A stretch of 64,000 bases of DNA. Source: an uncultured Pseudomonadota bacterium (GTDB lineage: Bacteria; Pseudomonadota; Gammaproteobacteria; Steroidobacterales; Steroidobacteraceae). The stretch's first letter is position 1, and each line of letters starts with the position of its first letter. This document shows positions 8,668 through 17,469 of the stretch, one piece after another. The DNA lies in the NCBI GenBank assembly GCA_903838705.1, contig CAILZL010000040.1:105307-169306 (forward strand), in the 5' to 3' direction. Position numbers and translations under genes: made by a program. The notes under the pieces are model-generated. The model did not search any database and had not been told where the DNA came from. It was given only the letters and a program-made list of their open reading frames with translations.

Positions 8668-10587
8668 ATGCCTGATCAACCCCTGCGCGTTCTGTCGCTC
8701 ATCCCGCCGATGACGCAGCTCAATACGCCATATCCCTCCACGGCGTATCTCACCGGTTTTCTGCGTTCGCGCGAGGTGGACGCCGCACAGGAAGACCTGG
8801 CGCTGGAACTGGTACTGCAACTGTTCTCAGTGGAAGGACTACAAGCACTGCATGACTGCATGCTTGCCCTGCCAGCACGCAACCATTCCCGGCACTTGCA
8901 GGACTTCGCAGCGAACTTCCAGCGATACCTTACAACCATCACCGCCACCATCAGTTTCCTGCAGGGTCATGATTCCACCCTGGCACATCGCATCGTCAGC
9001 CGCACTTTCCTGCCTGAAGGGTCGCGCTTTGCGTCACTTGACGCGTATGCAAATGAAGAAGGACATGATCCGCTGGCCTGGGCATTCGGCTCACTGGGCG
9101 TTCAGGATCGCGCACGGCATCTGGCTACGCTGTACCTGAATGATCTGGCGGATGTGGTACGTGATGCGGTGGATGAACGTTTTGAGTTTGTACGCTACGG
9201 TGAATCACTGGCGCAGAGCCAGCCTACTTTCGAGCCACTGGCGCAGGCTCTCGCAGCCCCGCCTAATCTGATCGACGATATCCTGCAGCAACTGACGGTC
9301 GCGGCAGTGGATCAGCATCAGCCTGACATGGTGCTGATATCGGTGCCCTTCCCCGGCGCGGTATATGCGGCCTTCCGAATTGCACAGCGTATCAAGACAC
9401 ATAACGCAGCCATCATCACCGTACTGGGTGGTGGCTATGTAAATACCGAACTACGCGAACTAAGTGAACCGCGAGTATTTGATTACTTTGACTATGTCAC
9501 GCTGGATGATGGTGAGCTGCCGGTGCTTGCCTTGCTTGAACATTTGCAGGGAAAACGCAGTCAGCAGGAACTGGTCCGCACATTTATCCGTTCAGCCCGC
9601 ACTCAATCCGTTGAATTCATCAACCACAACGAACCTGACATTCCATTTGCGGAAGTGGGAACACCCACCTGGGATGGCCTGCCTCTGGATCGTTACCTTT
9701 CCTTGCTGGACATGCTCAACCCCATGCACCGGCTATGGTCGGATGGCCGCTGGAACAAACTCACGGTTGCACATGGCTGCTACTGGAAAAAATGCAGCTT
9801 CTGCGATGTCAGCCTTGATTACATATCACGTTATGAAGCCGCCTCGGCCACCCTGCTGGCTGACCGCATCGAAACCATCATCACGGAAACCGGCCAGACA
9901 GGCTTTCACTTTGTCGATGAAGCCGCGCCACCGAAATCTCTGAAAGCACTTGCGCAGGAATTGCAGCACCGTAATCTCTCGATTTCATGGTGGGGCAATA
10001 TCCGTTTTGAAAAGTCGTTCACGCCTGAGCTTTGTCAGTTACTGGCGGATAGCGGCTGCATTGCAATCTCGGGCGGGCTGGAAGTCGCTTCCGATCGCCT
10101 GCTGAAGCTGATGAAGAAGGGCGTATCTGTTGCCCAGGTAGCACGCGTCACCAAAGCATTTACCGATGCAGGTATTCTGGTGCATGCCTATCTCATGTAC
10201 GGGTTTCCCACTCAAACCGTACAGGACACGGTGGATGCACTGGAGTACGTACGCCAGCTGTTTGCCGAGGGCTGCATTCAGTCAGGGTTCTTTCACCGCT
10301 TCACCTGCACGGTGCACTCACCTGTCGGCATGCACCCGGAACAGTATGGCGTGCAACTGGTACACCCGCCCCAAACCAGTTTTGCCAGAAACGATATCAG
10401 CTTCATCGACCCGACCGGCGTGGATCACGATGCACTGGGTATCGCACTGAATAAGGCACTGTATAACTACATGCATGGCATCGGTCTTGAACAGGATGTA
10501 CGCAGCTGGTTTACCGGTCACGTTCCGCAAACCACCGTACCCGGCGATTTCATCGCGCGCGCATTGAGCAACACTGACCTGAATTGA
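8668..10587 (+). CDS. B12-binding-domain radical SAM enzyme
   Basis: A 639-residue protein from ATG 8668 (GTG 8656 is an alternative). The middle third looks like a cobalamin-binding Rossmann domain (PDMVLISVPFPGAVYAAFRIAQ, then VLGGGYVNTELREL), although the canonical DxHxxG is not obvious. The radical SAM cluster site reads C371-YWKK-C376-SF-C379, a CX4CX2C spacing instead of the usual CX3CX2C. It is followed by GGLEVASDRLLKLMKKGVS and other TIM-barrel segments typical of the superfamily. It should bind a 4Fe-4S cluster and S-adenosylmethionine. The substrate is unknown. No RiPP precursor or obvious pathway partner sits beside it; trmB follows after 78 bp. Confidence 0.82.
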   Translation: MPDQPLRVLSLIPPMTQLNTPYPSTAYLTGFLRSREVDAAQEDLALELVLQLFSVEGLQALHDCMLALPARNHSRHLQDFAANFQRYLTTITATISFLQGHDSTLAHRIVSRTFLPEGSRFASLDAYANEEGHDPLAWAFGSLGVQDRARHLATLYLNDLADVVRDAVDERFEFVRYGESLAQSQPTFEPLAQALAAPPNLIDDILQQLTVAAVDQHQPDMVLISVPFPGAVYAAFRIAQRIKTHNAAIITVLGGGYVNTELRELSEPRVFDYFDYVTLDDGELPVLALLEHLQGKRSQQELVRTFIRSARTQSVEFINHNEPDIPFAEVGTPTWDGLPLDRYLSLLDMLNPMHRLWSDGRWNKLTVAHGCYWKKCSFCDVSLDYISRYEAASATLLADRIETIITETGQTGFHFVDEAAPPKSLKALAQELQHRNLSISWWGNIRFEKSFTPELCQLLADSGCIAISGGLEVASDRLLKLMKKGVSVAQVARVTKAFTDAGILVHAYLMYGFPTQTVQDTVDALEYVRQLFAEGCIQSGFFHRFTCTVHSPVGMHPEQYGVQLVHPPQTSFARNDISFIDPTGVDHDALGIALNKALYNYMHGIGLEQDVRSWFTGHVPQTTVPGDFIARALSNTDLN

Positions 10588-10665
10588 CAGCAAGCTCTCA
10601 GATTCGCTGGCTATTTGGTGAAGGCTCACGGAATAATGCGCAGCCTTTAAACCTGCCCGTAAGCC

Positions 10666-11379
10666 ATGACCGACAACGATTCTGTAACCAGCGAACCTGA
10701 AAACCTCAAGCATCGCCGTATCCGCAGTTTTGTGCTGCGCATGGGGCGCATGACCGCAGGCCAGCAACGCGCGCTAGATGCACTCTGGCCACGCTTCGGC
10801 ATCGAGTACACCACTGACTCACTGAATCTGGATGAGGTATTCGGTCGCCATGCACCGCGCATGATCGAGATCGGTTTCGGCACAGGTGAAGCACTGTGCG
10901 CTTATGCGCAAGCCCACCCTGAAGTGGATTGCCTTGGTATTGAAGTGCATCGACCCGGTGCCGGACATCTGTTATTGCAGGTCGAACAGTATGGCATCAG
11001 CAATGTGCGCGCCAGCTGTCATGATGCCGTGGAAGTACTCACGCACCAGCTTGTTCCCGCCAGCATTGATGCAGTACACATTTTCTTTCCTGACCCCTGG
11101 CACAAGGCACGGCATCATAAAAGACGCCTGATCCAGCCTGTATTTGCAGATCTGCTGGCGCGTGTACTCAAACCCGGCGGCATATTGCGACTGGCCACTG
11201 ACTGGCAGCATTACGCCGAGCACATGCGCGCGGTGCTGGATGTTCATCCGTCTTTCACCAATGTCGCCGATGACACCGGCTACATGCCCAGACCGGATGA
11301 TCGTCCTCTCACCCGTTTTGAACGCCGTGGCCATCGCCTCGGTCATGGTGTGTGGGACATGGCTTATCAGCGTCGCTGA
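10666..11379 (+). CDS. trmB: tRNA (guanine-N7-)-methyltransferase TrmB
   Basis: A 237-residue SAM-dependent enzyme that makes m7G46 in the variable loop of tRNAs in the cytoplasm. The N-terminus has the family RRIRSFVLRMGR-type segment. The SAM-binding motif is MIEIGFGTGEAL (about 65-76), followed by LGIEVHRPG. The catalytic region FFPDPWHKARHHKRR is the TrmB hallmark, followed by VLKPGGILRLATDW. Length and motif order match the family. The next gene starts 44 bp downstream on the same strand. Confidence 0.95.
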   Translation: MTDNDSVTSEPENLKHRRIRSFVLRMGRMTAGQQRALDALWPRFGIEYTTDSLNLDEVFGRHAPRMIEIGFGTGEALCAYAQAHPEVDCLGIEVHRPGAGHLLLQVEQYGISNVRASCHDAVEVLTHQLVPASIDAVHIFFPDPWHKARHHKRRLIQPVFADLLARVLKPGGILRLATDWQHYAEHMRAVLDVHPSFTNVADDTGYMPRPDDRPLTRFERRGHRLGHGVWDMAYQRR

Positions 11380-11423
11380 AACACTGACCTGACTCATCAC
11401 GCAATAAGGCCTGCACTCCAGTC

Positions 11424-12656
11424 ATGTCCACCGACACGCCTTCCCCGGTCAACAGAAAAATAGGCTTTGTTGAATTTCTGGTACTGGCCGCAGCCTTGAT
11501 GGCCTGTCAGGCTCTCGCCATTGATGCGATGTTGCCCGCCCTGCCCACCATCGCCGCTGCCTTTAATGTGGACAACGAGAATCATGCGCAGTGGGTGGTG
11601 ACCGCCTATGTAGCCGGCATGGGCTGCGGGCAATTGTTCTGGGGTGTGCTCTCGGATCGCTTCGGACGTCGGCCTGTATTGCTGACAGGCTTATCGCTAT
11701 ATGTTCTGGCCGCATTGCTCGCTGGCTACTCAAACAGCTTTACAGGATTACTCGGCTGGCGCTATGTGCACGGACTGGCGGCTGCATGTGTGGTGGTGTC
11801 ACGCTCGGTGATCCGCGACCTGTATTCAGGCCGCCAGATGGCGCGCATAATGTCGCTGACCTTCATCGTATTTATCATGGTGCCTATCATGGCACCTACA
11901 ATCGGTCAGGGCATTCTGCAACTGGCTCCCTGGCGCTATCTGTTTGTGCTGTTCAGCGTGTATGGCGCTACGGTGTGGACATGGGTGCTGCTGCGTCTGC
12001 CGGAGACTCTGCATCCGGAATACAGACTCACACTCACCGTGACGCATATGGCGCAATCCGCCAGAAGAGTAGTGAATGATCGTGCCTCGGTGTTTTACAC
12101 GCTTTCAGTGGCTGTGATATTCGGCTCAATGATCGGCTACATCGGTATGGTGCAACAGATTTTCGCCGGGGTATTTCATCGACCCGGCCTGATGCCAACC
12201 ATGTTTGCGGTATGCGCAGGGTCCATGGGTGTGACCTCGTTCATCAATTCACGTATCGTGGAACGGATTGGCATGCGTAGAGTGTCGCAAACAGGCTTGC
12301 TGCTGTTCATCACGCTCAGCAGTACGCACGCATTGATCGCGGCACTGGGTATGGAAACATTAACTACCTTCGTCATGCTGCAAGCAGCCACCATGAGCTG
12401 TATGGGTTTGATGGTTGCCAACTTCGGTACCATGGCAATGGAGTCGATGGCATCAGTCGCCGGTATTGCAGCCTCGTTTCAGGGGTTTGTCAGCACCACC
12501 GGCGGTGCCCTGGTCGGCGCGCTGATCGGCCGTCAGTTCAACAACTCTACCGTGCCGCTGGCCACGGGTGCTGCACTGTGTGGTCTGCTTGCATTTTCGT
12601 TTGTCATGATTGCAGAGAGAGGCCGACTGTTCCGCCCGCACCATTCGGCAGGTTGA
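11424..12656 (+). CDS. MFS drug-resistance transporter, Bcr/CflA family
   Basis: A 410-residue inner-membrane protein with about 12 hydrophobic segments. The motif A loop between TM2 and TM3 reads GVLSDRFGRRPVLLTG, and the first helix carries DAMLPALPTIAAAFNV, both typical of the Bcr/CflA drug:H+ antiporter family. The start ATG 11424 places a short polar N-terminus before TM1. No regulator is adjacent. The substrate cannot be read from the sequence; small antibiotics such as bicyclomycin or chloramphenicol are the family precedent. An inverted repeat (ACACCGG/CCGGTGT, 12667-12696) follows the stop but has no T-tract. Confidence 0.88.
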   Translation: MSTDTPSPVNRKIGFVEFLVLAAALMACQALAIDAMLPALPTIAAAFNVDNENHAQWVVTAYVAGMGCGQLFWGVLSDRFGRRPVLLTGLSLYVLAALLAGYSNSFTGLLGWRYVHGLAAACVVVSRSVIRDLYSGRQMARIMSLTFIVFIMVPIMAPTIGQGILQLAPWRYLFVLFSVYGATVWTWVLLRLPETLHPEYRLTLTVTHMAQSARRVVNDRASVFYTLSVAVIFGSMIGYIGMVQQIFAGVFHRPGLMPTMFAVCAGSMGVTSFINSRIVERIGMRRVSQTGLLLFITLSSTHALIAALGMETLTTFVMLQAATMSCMGLMVANFGTMAMESMASVAGIAASFQGFVSTTGGALVGALIGRQFNNSTVPLATGAALCGLLAFSFVMIAERGRLFRPHHSAG

Positions 12657-12767
12657 AGAAAAGTGAACACCGGTCATTAAGGGTAATTGCCGGTGTATAG
12701 TCACGATGAATGGCGCACCCCGCCATCCGGTACCGGGTTTTCAATTTACTCAGCAAGAGCAAACTCC

Positions 12768-13340
12768 ATGAATCGTCTGACCCTGATCTGCTGCCTGTCA
12801 GCACTTGCATTGCCAGCCCATGCCGCCTTGAAAACAGGCGACACTGCACCTGACTTCACCACTCAGGCATCGCTCGCAGGCAAAGCCTTTACCTATTCGT
12901 TGAAGACAGAACTGAAGAAGGGACCAGTGGTCGTGTATTTCTATCCTTCGGCCTACACCGGCGGCTGCAACCTTCAGGCACACACCTTCGCTGAGAACAA
13001 GGAAAAATTTGATGCCGCAGGCGTAAGCATCGTCGGGGTATCGCTCGACAGCATTTCACGCCTGAATGATTTTTCAGCCGACCCGAGTTATTGCGCTGGC
13101 AAGATCTCGGTGGCTTCTGATGCTGATGGCAAGATCGCAAAGTCATACGATCTGACCATCAAGGCAGCCAATGAAACCGCTAAAGATTCACGCGGTATCG
13201 AAATCGGCCACGGCTTTGCAGAACGCACCACCTTCATCGTCACACCTGATGGAAAAGTAGCCGAAACCATCGGTGGCCTGACACCAGTAGAAAACGTTGA
13301 GAAAGCATTAGCGGCAGCGCGCAAGCTGACTGCAAAGTAA
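12768..13340 (+). CDS. Periplasmic peroxiredoxin (AhpC/TSA, Bcp-like)
   Basis: From ATG 12768 the protein is 190 residues with a clear signal peptide (MNRLTLICCLSALALPAHA). An upstream in-frame start at 12687 would bury that signal and is rejected. The mature part has the thioredoxin-fold peroxiredoxin motif PSAYTGGC, with peroxidatic Cys in PxxxTxxC context. A second Cys lies about 40 residues later in DPSYCAGK, and the C-terminus carries TFIVTPDGKVAETIGG. It should reduce peroxides in the periplasm, with its reductant unknown. It stands alone, and a GC hairpin follows the stop. Confidence 0.88.
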   Translation: MNRLTLICCLSALALPAHAALKTGDTAPDFTTQASLAGKAFTYSLKTELKKGPVVVYFYPSAYTGGCNLQAHTFAENKEKFDAAGVSIVGVSLDSISRLNDFSADPSYCAGKISVASDADGKIAKSYDLTIKAANETAKDSRGIEIGHGFAERTTFIVTPDGKVAETIGGLTPVENVEKALAAARKLTAK

Positions 13341-13354
13341 AGCTGGCAATTGAA

Positions 13355-13381
13355 GAGACACGGTCTCGTGGACTGTGTCTC
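13355..13381 (+). terminator. Hairpin after the peroxiredoxin gene
   Basis: GAGACACGGTC and GACTGTGTCTC form an 11-bp stem (one G-U) around a 5-nt loop, 15 bp after the peroxiredoxin stop. No T-run follows directly, so intrinsic termination would be weak. It may instead stabilise the 3' end. Confidence 0.45.
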
Positions 13382-13664
13382 CATTCAATAGAAAAATTCA
13401 GGCTACAACAGACCTGATTACTGATATCAGCCCGGGTTCACGGCATCGCAAGTGCTGCCATTGCAGCCATTCCTCATTGTTGTACCCGGTAATTCTGTTT
13501 TAACTTGAATGATGGCGCACATAGGTCTACAACATGTCCCGGTCGAGCGTATTTCAAAACCAACATGAGTGTGCCGGTACGCAGCAGATCTGACTGCGCA
13601 GTGACTCACTTGGGCTGGCTTCTCCAGATTTTCATCGGGGTTAAACCCATACGGAGGATCACCC
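13382..13664. other. Non-coding stretch before the DUF6763 gene
   Basis: The gap between the peroxiredoxin stop and the next ATG at 13665 is 324 bp. Apart from the hairpin at 13355-13381 I see no convincing gene, tRNA or strong promoter. The last 20 bp contain an excellent ribosome-binding site (CGGAGGATCACCC before ATG), so translation of the next gene is probably strong. Short open frames here lack ribosome-binding sites and family features. Confidence 0.5.
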
Positions 13665-13988
13665 ATGAACTTAGTGAAACCGATAGTAGGCGACTGGTAC
13701 AAAGCCAGTGAAGGCGAACTGTTTGAAGTGGTCGCCCTGGATGCCGATGACCAGACCATTGAAGTGCAATACTTCGATGGCACGCTGGAAGAGTTTGATG
13801 GCGACGACTGGCTCGCGCTGTCACCACAGCCCGCCGAACCTCCGGAAGACTGGACCGGCTCACTGGATGTCGAACCCGAAGATCATGACGATGAAGACTC
13901 CGAACCCAGCACCACGCCGGCGTGGCTGGGTACCGGCCATCTTGATCGCAATGAAGCGGGTGGTTACTCGGAAGTGCCGCTTAACTAG
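13665..13988 (+). CDS. DUF6763-like small acidic protein
   Basis: A 107-residue cytoplasmic protein with a strongly acidic middle (DVEPEDHDDEDSEP). The N-terminal half (VGDWYKASEGELFEVVALDADDQTIEVQYFDG) has the pattern of the DUF6763 family found in gammaproteobacteria: an SH3-like barrel segment followed by LEEFDGDDW. A strong GGAGGA ribosome-binding site sits 7 nt before the ATG. The function is not known. The next gene (ampG) is convergent, with 33 bp between stops. Confidence 0.72.
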   Translation: MNLVKPIVGDWYKASEGELFEVVALDADDQTIEVQYFDGTLEEFDGDDWLALSPQPAEPPEDWTGSLDVEPEDHDDEDSEPSTTPAWLGTGHLDRNEAGGYSEVPLN

Positions 13989-14021
13989 CGTACCGGGTGA
14001 AGCAAGGCGCGCCTGCTGCTG

Positions 14022-15410
14022 TTACGCAGCCGGCTTGCGGACAAACCGTTCCGGCGCATACTTGCTCAACCAGAACAACAGAATAAGTCCGGGCACACTA
14101 AGAAACGCGGTGTAGATGAAAAAGCGCGGATAGCCCAGCGCTTCAACCACAAACCCGGACAATCCCAGCAACAGCTTGCCGGGCAAGGCATACAACGAAG
14201 ACAGCACTGCATACTGCGTAGCGGTATAGCGTGCGCTGGTCAGGCTGGACATGAAGGCGATCAGGGCTGTGCCATGAATCCCCAGTGCGAGATTATCCAG
14301 ACTGTTCACGATGGCGAGTCCGGCAACATCATCACTGCCTGAGGCTGCGAGAATCGCAAATGCCAGGTTTGAACACATCACAGCAATGCTGCCGGCAATC
14401 AGGGCACGGCGCAGCCCCAGCCTGGCAATCACAGTGCCACCGATCAGCACACCAGCCAGTGCGGAAATCACACCAAAGCCTTTCACTACAGCGGCGATCT
14501 GTTTCAAGGTGAAACCCTGATCCAGATAAAAGGGGTTGGCCATTACACCCATGGCGTAATCAGTAAGACGATAGGTACTGATGAAACCGAAGATCAGCAC
14601 AGCGAGATTGATTCCAAGCCGGGTAAAGAAATCAATGATGGGACAGATTACTGCACCCAGAAACCACGATCCTGCTGCTTGCAGCCAGCCGGGCAGATGG
14701 CTGTTCCGCTTTACCCAGTCAATCACACGAGCTTCCTGAAGGATTGATAACTCCTCGACACGCGGATGAGGCTCGCTGACGCACAGCGTTGTAATCACAC
14801 CCACACCCATCATCATCGCCATAGTGCTGTACGAAGCACGCCAGCTCACATCTGCTGCAATCCACAGCGCACCGGCACTGGCTACCATCAAGGCAACGCG
14901 ATAACCCATCTGATACGCAGCGGCCATGCCGCCCTGTAGTTCCAGTGGCGCCGCTTCTATACGCCAGGCATCCACAACAATATCCTGTGTTGCGGCACAG
15001 AAAGCGATGAACAAGGTACCGAGCACTACCGAACTGATGCTGGCTGCAGGGTCAAGATGTGCCACATGGAACAGACCCGCACCCACACCACATTGCGCCA
15101 GCAGCATCCAGCTGCGCCGGCGTCCCAATAGCCGTGTGATCAACGGCAAGGGCATACGATCAACAATCGGTGCCCACAGGAACTTGATGGAATACACCAG
15201 CCCCACCCAGCCCAGCATGCCGATGGTGGCCCTATCAATACCCGCCTGCCTTAACCACGCCGATAAGGTGGAGAACACCAGCATGAAGGGCAGCCCGGCA
15301 GAGAAGCCCAGCAGCAGCATGGCAAGCACGCGCGGGTTGCGATAAATCTGAATCGCCTGCCACCAGCCACGCAGCCATCCGGATTTCTTTTCACTCTTGT
15401 TGTCAGTCAT
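14022..15410 (-). CDS. ampG: AmpG-type MFS permease (muropeptide uptake)
   Basis: From ATG 15410 (GGAGTG just upstream; the longer frame to 15518 is rejected) the protein has 462 residues and 12-14 hydrophobic segments. The N-terminal [20 protein letters not shown] segment and the DxxxVDAWRIE-like region ([13 protein letters not shown]) are characteristic of AmpG. AmpG imports GlcNAc-anhydro-muropeptides from the periplasm for cell-wall recycling. The recycling ligase Mpl is encoded at 29-30 kb in the same window, which fits. It is divergent from pyrE with a 122-bp gap. Confidence 0.88.
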   Translation of the reverse strand: MTDNKSEKKSGWLRGWWQAIQIYRNPRVLAMLLLGFSAGLPFMLVFSTLSAWLRQAGIDRATIGMLGWVGLVYSIKFLWAPIVDRMPLPLITRLLGRRRSWMLLAQCGVGAGLFHVAHLDPAASISSVVLGTLFIAFCAATQDIVVDAWRIEAAPLELQGGMAAAYQMGYRVALMVASAGALWIAADVSWRASYSTMAMMMGVGVITTLCVSEPHPRVEELSILQEARVIDWVKRNSHLPGWLQAAGSWFLGAVICPIIDFFTRLGINLAVLIFGFISTYRLTDYAMGVMANPFYLDQGFTLKQIAAVVKGFGVISALAGVLIGGTVIARLGLRRALIAGSIAVMCSNLAFAILAASGSDDVAGLAIVNSLDNLALGIHGTALIAFMSSLTSARYTATQYAVLSSLYALPGKLLLGLSGFVVEALGYPRFFIYTAFLSVPGLILLFWLSKYAPERFVRKPAA

Positions 15411-15532
15411 GCGTTCACTCCAGAGGCGGCCCGTCAGGTGCGACCGGCGCGGAGTATACGAACTGGCATCGCCCAGTGTCTTCCGGCTTGCAACTTCCGT
15501 TACCATTCGCCGCCACATTACTGGACATTGTC

Positions 15533-16189
15533 ATGACAGAATCCGCTGCATCCACCAGTTCATCTGCATTCGTCGCTTTCTGCCTGAAACTGGGCGTACT
15601 GCGTTTCGGCAGTTTCATCTTGAAGTCCGGACGGCAAAGTCCCTACTTTTTCAACGCAGGGTTGTTCAACAGTGGCCAGGCTATCGCACAGCTGGGGCGG
15701 TTCTATGCACAGGCAGTGATGCAGTCAGATATCGCACACGACATGCTATTCGGCCCGGCCTACAAAGGCATTCCACTGGTCACCACTACTGCGGTAGCAC
15801 TGGCTGACCAGCATCACCGCGACCTGCCCTGGGCGTTCAACCGCAAGGAAGCCAAGGCACACGGTGAAGGCGGCAGTATTGTCGGCGCCCCACTGAAAGG
15901 TCGTGTACTGATCGTGGATGATGTGATCACTGCCGGTACGGCAATCCGGGAGTCAGTCGAAATCATTAAGGCAGCAGGTGCCACACCAGCAGGTATCGTG
16001 CTTGCATTGGACCGTCAGGAAAAAGGCAACTCGGAGTTATCTGCGGTACAGGAAATTGAACAGCAATACGGCTTGCCGGTGACCAGCATCATCAAACTGG
16101 CCGATCTGATCGAGCATCTGCGCGCCAGCACGGATTCACAGGCTACGCTCGCAGCGGTACAGCAGTACCGTGATCAATATGGGATTTGA
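15533..16189 (+). CDS. pyrE: Orotate phosphoribosyltransferase PyrE
   Basis: A 218-residue enzyme from ATG 15533 that joins orotate to PRPP in pyrimidine synthesis. The family features are [13 protein letters not shown] near residue 40, the flexible-loop segment [13 protein letters not shown], and the PRPP-binding motif [13 protein letters not shown]. The length matches E. coli PyrE (213). pyrB and a pyrK-like gene lie 43 kb away in the same window. An inverted repeat (16202-16252) follows the stop. No attenuator-like terminator is visible upstream, unlike E. coli pyrE, which is preceded by rph. Confidence 0.95.
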   Translation: MTESAASTSSSAFVAFCLKLGVLRFGSFILKSGRQSPYFFNAGLFNSGQAIAQLGRFYAQAVMQSDIAHDMLFGPAYKGIPLVTTTAVALADQHHRDLPWAFNRKEAKAHGEGGSIVGAPLKGRVLIVDDVITAGTAIRESVEIIKAAGATPAGIVLALDRQEKGNSELSAVQEIEQQYGLPVTSIIKLADLIEHLRASTDSQATLAAVQQYRDQYGI

Positions 16190-16201
16190 GACCGTTGGGT
16201 A

Positions 16202-16252
16202 CCTGCCCGCTACACCTCGACTGGGAGCCAGCTCACGTTTAGCGGGGCAGGG
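16202..16252 (+). other. Large inverted repeat downstream of pyrE
   Basis: CCTGCCCGCTA (16202-16212) pairs with TAGCGGGGCAGG (16240-16251) with one bulged G. A small inner hairpin GAGC-CA-GCTC (16225-16234) lies in the loop. There is no T-run, so it is more likely an RNA 3'-end structure or operator than a simple intrinsic terminator. The next gene begins at 16326. Confidence 0.4.
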
Positions 16253-16325
16253 CTTGGCATAATGGCCCGGCACTGAGGCAGAATCTGCTTATCCAAACCC
16301 GGCTCCTGTACATCGCAAGCACACT

Positions 16326-16952
16326 ATGAAACATCCAATTGCCTGTTTGCTGATCAGCCTGATGACAATGAGTGCTGCAGTGGCAGCCAGCAGCGGCGGC
16401 CACGAAGCCCTGTTCCGCTGCCGTGATGCAAAAGGTCAGACCTTTTTCGGCGACCGCATGCCCGAGGAATGCCAGAATCTGGACACCGAGGTATTAAGCG
16501 AAAGCGGCAACGTGCTGCGGGTGATTGATGGTACGGCAACACGTGCAGCCAAAGCACAGAACAAAAGCGCCGAAGATGCAGCGAAGAAGCTTCGCGCCGA
16601 CGCAGCCATGCATGATCGTATGCTGGTGGAAGCCTATCTGTCTGTCACAGAAATTGAACAGTTACGGGATCAGCGCATTGCACTGGTCGAATCCCAGATT
16701 CATCTGGATGAGCAGAATCTCAAAGCCCTGCAGGATCGTGAACAACGTCTGCTGCGTCAGGCGACGCGCTATCTGCCATACAAGACGGATGGCAAGGCAC
16801 TACCCGAGAATGTCATTGAAGACATGGTCAATGTAGTGAACAACAGGCAGGTTACTCAGGACCGAATTGCGGCGAAACAGACCGAAGAACAGGAACTGAA
16901 AACAAAATTCGCCAGCGACATCAAACGTTTCAGAGAATTGAAAGGACAGTAA
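16326..16952 (+). CDS. DUF4124-type exported protein with coiled coil
   Basis: A 208-residue protein. Residues 1-20 are a signal peptide (MKHPIACLLISLMTMSAAVA). A short DUF4124-like segment follows (LFRCRDAKGQTFFGDRMPEEC), in which two Cys could form a disulfide. The remaining 130 residues are charged and heptad-like (EQLRDQRIALVESQIHLDEQN), predicted coiled coil. It is therefore probably periplasmic. DUF4124 proteins are common in gamma- and betaproteobacteria and of unknown function. It is convergent with dut, with 15 bp between stops. Confidence 0.78.
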   Translation: MKHPIACLLISLMTMSAAVAASSGGHEALFRCRDAKGQTFFGDRMPEECQNLDTEVLSESGNVLRVIDGTATRAAKAQNKSAEDAAKKLRADAAMHDRMLVEAYLSVTEIEQLRDQRIALVESQIHLDEQNLKALQDREQRLLRQATRYLPYKTDGKALPENVIEDMVNVVNNRQVTQDRIAAKQTEEQELKTKFASDIKRFRELKGQ

Positions 16953-16967
16953 TTGCCGGAATGGAAT

Positions 16968-17432
16968 TCATCCCCGTCCTGAACTGCCGAAGCCACCCTC
17001 ACCGCGTTGCGTGGCAACAAATTCATCCACCACTTCAAACTGCACCTGCGCCACCGGCACCACTACCAGCTGAGCAATACGTTCGCCGGGGTTGATAGTG
17101 AAAGCGGTCTGGCCACGATTCCAGCACGATACAAACAACTGCCCCTGATAATCCGAATCAATCAGCCCCACCAGATTGCCGAGCACAATCCCATGCTTGT
17201 GACCCAGACCTGAGCGCGGCAGGACAATTGCGGCATACCCCGGATCAGCGAGATACACGGCAATACCGCTGGGAATCAGCTGCGTCTCGCCCGGCCTTAT
17301 CTCAATTGGCCCCTCCACCATGGCACGCAGATCCACGCCTGCAGAACCTTCGGTCGCATACTGAGGCAGGGGGAAATCACGGCCAATTCGCGGATCAAGA
17401 ATGCGAAGCTGAACTCGTTGAGGATGGGCCAT
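16968..17432 (-). CDS. dut: dUTP diphosphatase Dut
   Basis: A 154-residue homotrimer-type dUTPase converting dUTP to dUMP and PPi. The five conserved motifs are present in order: [16 protein letters not shown] ([13 protein letters not shown]), [17 protein letters not shown], the GERIAQLV region, and the C-terminal Gly-rich [12 protein letters not shown] arm. The length matches E. coli (151). It lies downstream of coaBC (37-bp gap), the same dfp-dut order as in E. coli, so co-transcription is likely. Confidence 0.96.
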   Translation of the reverse strand: MAHPQRVQLRILDPRIGRDFPLPQYATEGSAGVDLRAMVEGPIEIRPGETQLIPSGIAVYLADPGYAAIVLPRSGLGHKHGIVLGNLVGLIDSDYQGQLFVSCWNRGQTAFTINPGERIAQLVVVPVAQVQFEVVDEFVATQRGEGGFGSSGRG

Positions 17433-17469
17433 GTCTGTCTTTTATTCTGGTTAGGAAATCAAACGTTAA

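Noticed and set aside
12667..12696. Inverted repeat ACACCGG/CCGGTGT after the Bcr/CflA gene as a terminator
   Set aside because: The loop is 16 nt long and there is no T-run; too weak to call.
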